Assembly: GCA_002291875.1 (NCBI GenBank)
Contig: DBAV01000050.1
Coordinates: 1-6,225 of the forward strand
Direction: 5' to 3'
Source: Hyphomonadaceae bacterium UBA1001
GTDB taxonomy: Bacteria; Pseudomonadota; Alphaproteobacteria; Caulobacterales; Aquidulcibacteraceae
DNA: 6,225 nucleotides
Shown here: one piece after another, positions 5,533 to 6,225 of the stretch
How positions within the stretch are numbered: the stretch's first letter is position 1
Layout: each line of letters begins with the position of its first letter
The notes under the pieces: generated by a model
What the model saw: the letters and a program-made list of their open reading frames with translations, nothing else
Told to the model about the DNA's origin: nothing
The model's database searches: none
Program-made: the position numbers and the translations under genes

Positions 5533-6225
5533 ATGCCGGCCAGCGAAACCCGGGCCGCCCGCGAACGCCCCGAAACGGCGCCCGCGGGGCCGCGCAAGGG
5601 CCGCGACTGGGTGCGCTTGGTGGCGGGCGTGCTTCTGGTGCTTGCGCTGCTGGACCTGGCATTTCCCCCGCCGATCCACCGGGCGCGTGAGGTATCGACC
5701 GTCATCACCGACCGTGAGGGGCGGTTCCTGCGGGCCATGCCGGTCGAGGACGGGCGCTGGCGGCTGGCGGTGGACCTCGACGCGGTGGACCCGGAACTGG
5801 TGCGCCGGGTCGTCGCCTATGAGGACCGGCGTTTCTGGTGGCATCCGGGTGTGGATCCGATGGCGCTGGCGCGCGCGGGATGGGGCTGGCTTTCAAGCGG
5901 GCGCGCGGGTTCGGGCGCGTCCACCATCACCATGCAGACCGCCCGCCTGCTCGAGCCGCGCCCGCGCACGCTGGGGTCCAAGGCGATCGAGATGGTGCGC
6001 GCGATCCAGCTGGAATGGCGCCTGCCCAAGCGCCAGATCCTGGAACTCTATCTGACCATGGCCCCCTATGGCGGCAATCTGGAGGGGGTGCGTTCGGCGA
6101 CGCGGGCCTTTTTCGGCAAGGAGCCGGTCGCGCTCACCGATGCCGAGATGGCGTTGCTGGTGGCCCTTCCGCAGGCGCCCGAGGCGCGCCGTCCGGACCT
6201 GCGGCCCCGTGCGGCCTCGGCGGCG
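5533..6225 (+). CDS. pbpC: Penicillin-binding protein 1C, N-terminal part (3' end outside window)
   Basis: PBP1C is a class A penicillin-binding protein. Its GT51 domain polymerises lipid II into glycan strands at the outer face of the inner membrane, and a transpeptidase domain follows beyond this window. The 231 codons present show a basic cytoplasmic N-terminus (1-25), one membrane segment at about 26-44 (WVRLVAGVLLVLALLDLAF), then GT51 motifs in order: YEDRRFWWHPGVDP (96-109), with catalytic Glu at E97; GSGASTITMQTARLL (126-140), the GASTITMQ form typical of PBP1C rather than the GGSTITQQ of other class A PBPs; KAIEMVRAIQLEWRLPKRQI (149-168); and LELYLTMAPYGGNLEGV (170-186). The last has Thr175 where most GT51 proteins have Asn in YLN. 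The frame is open to the window edge; E. coli PBP1C is 770 residues, so roughly 70% is missing. The ATG at 5533 begins 8 bases after the macroglobulin stop without a clear Shine-Dalgarno, suggesting translational coupling in one operon. The start is likely because it supplies a positively charged cytoplasmic tail before the membrane segment. Confidence 0.93.
   Translation, partial: MPASETRAARERPETAPAGPRKGRDWVRLVAGVLLVLALLDLAFPPPIHRAREVSTVITDREGRFLRAMPVEDGRWRLAVDLDAVDPELVRRVVAYEDRRFWWHPGVDPMALARAGWGWLSSGRAGSGASTITMQTARLLEPRPRTLGSKAIEMVRAIQLEWRLPKRQILELYLTMAPYGGNLEGVRSATRAFFGKEPVALTDAEMALLVALPQAPEARRPDLRPRAASAA

Noticed and set aside
4124..5738. Two overlapping minus-strand open frames of about 510 codons antisense to the thioester and C-terminal region
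   Set aside because: They overlap each other in different frames, have Arg/Pro/Gly-biased translations, and sit opposite well-supported coding sequence of the macroglobulin and pbpC genes.
1..6225. CRISPR array, tRNA, rRNA, insertion sequence, prophage or toxin-antitoxin genes
   Set aside because: I saw no regularly spaced repeats, no terminal inverted repeats with a transposase frame, no tRNA-like cloverleaf and no small gene pair. The base composition is uniform apart from the short AT-richer leader at 511-538.

Overview
The window looks like a chromosomal segment of a high-GC alphaproteobacterium. GC is very high throughout, third codon positions are almost all G or C, and spurious open frames are abundant on both strands. 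The PhaZ N-terminus has the form seen in polyhydroxyalkanoate (PHA)-storing proteobacteria, and I would guess Sphingomonadales or a relative. The order is inferred from the look of the proteins, not proven.

Layout: (1) positions 1-230, minus strand, hold the first 76 codons of an intracellular PHA depolymerase gene (phaZ) that runs off the left edge. (2) Positions 231-574 are a divergent intergenic region of about 344 bases. It has no convincing gene but holds a Shine-Dalgarno for phaZ, three inverted repeats, a TGC/GCA-rich patch that could be a PHA-regulator operator, and an AT-rich stretch before the rightward gene. (3) Positions 575-5524, plus strand, encode a complete 1649-residue bacterial alpha-2-macroglobulin (YfhM/ECAM family) with the thioester motif CTEQ at residues 1178-1181. 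(4) Positions 5533-6225, plus strand, hold the first 231 codons of pbpC (penicillin-binding protein 1C), covering the membrane anchor and most of the GT51 glycosyltransferase domain, running off the right edge.

The rightward pair is a known module. Bacterial alpha-2-macroglobulins of this class are commonly encoded beside pbpC. The accepted model is that the macroglobulin traps proteases entering the periplasm through a damaged envelope while PBP1C helps repair peptidoglycan. Only 8 bases separate the two genes and pbpC has no clear ribosome binding site, so co-transcription and translational coupling are likely. PhaZ acts in cytoplasmic carbon-storage turnover and is probably an unrelated neighbour.

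I see no undescribed system. The most informative oddities are: the macroglobulin has an uncharged signal peptide and no lipobox cysteine, unlike membrane-anchored E. coli YfhM; its start codon has a poor ribosome binding site, while better Shine-Dalgarno-like sequence lies upstream of an overlapping out-of-frame mini-ORF; and the leader has a GC-rich inverted repeat just before the start.
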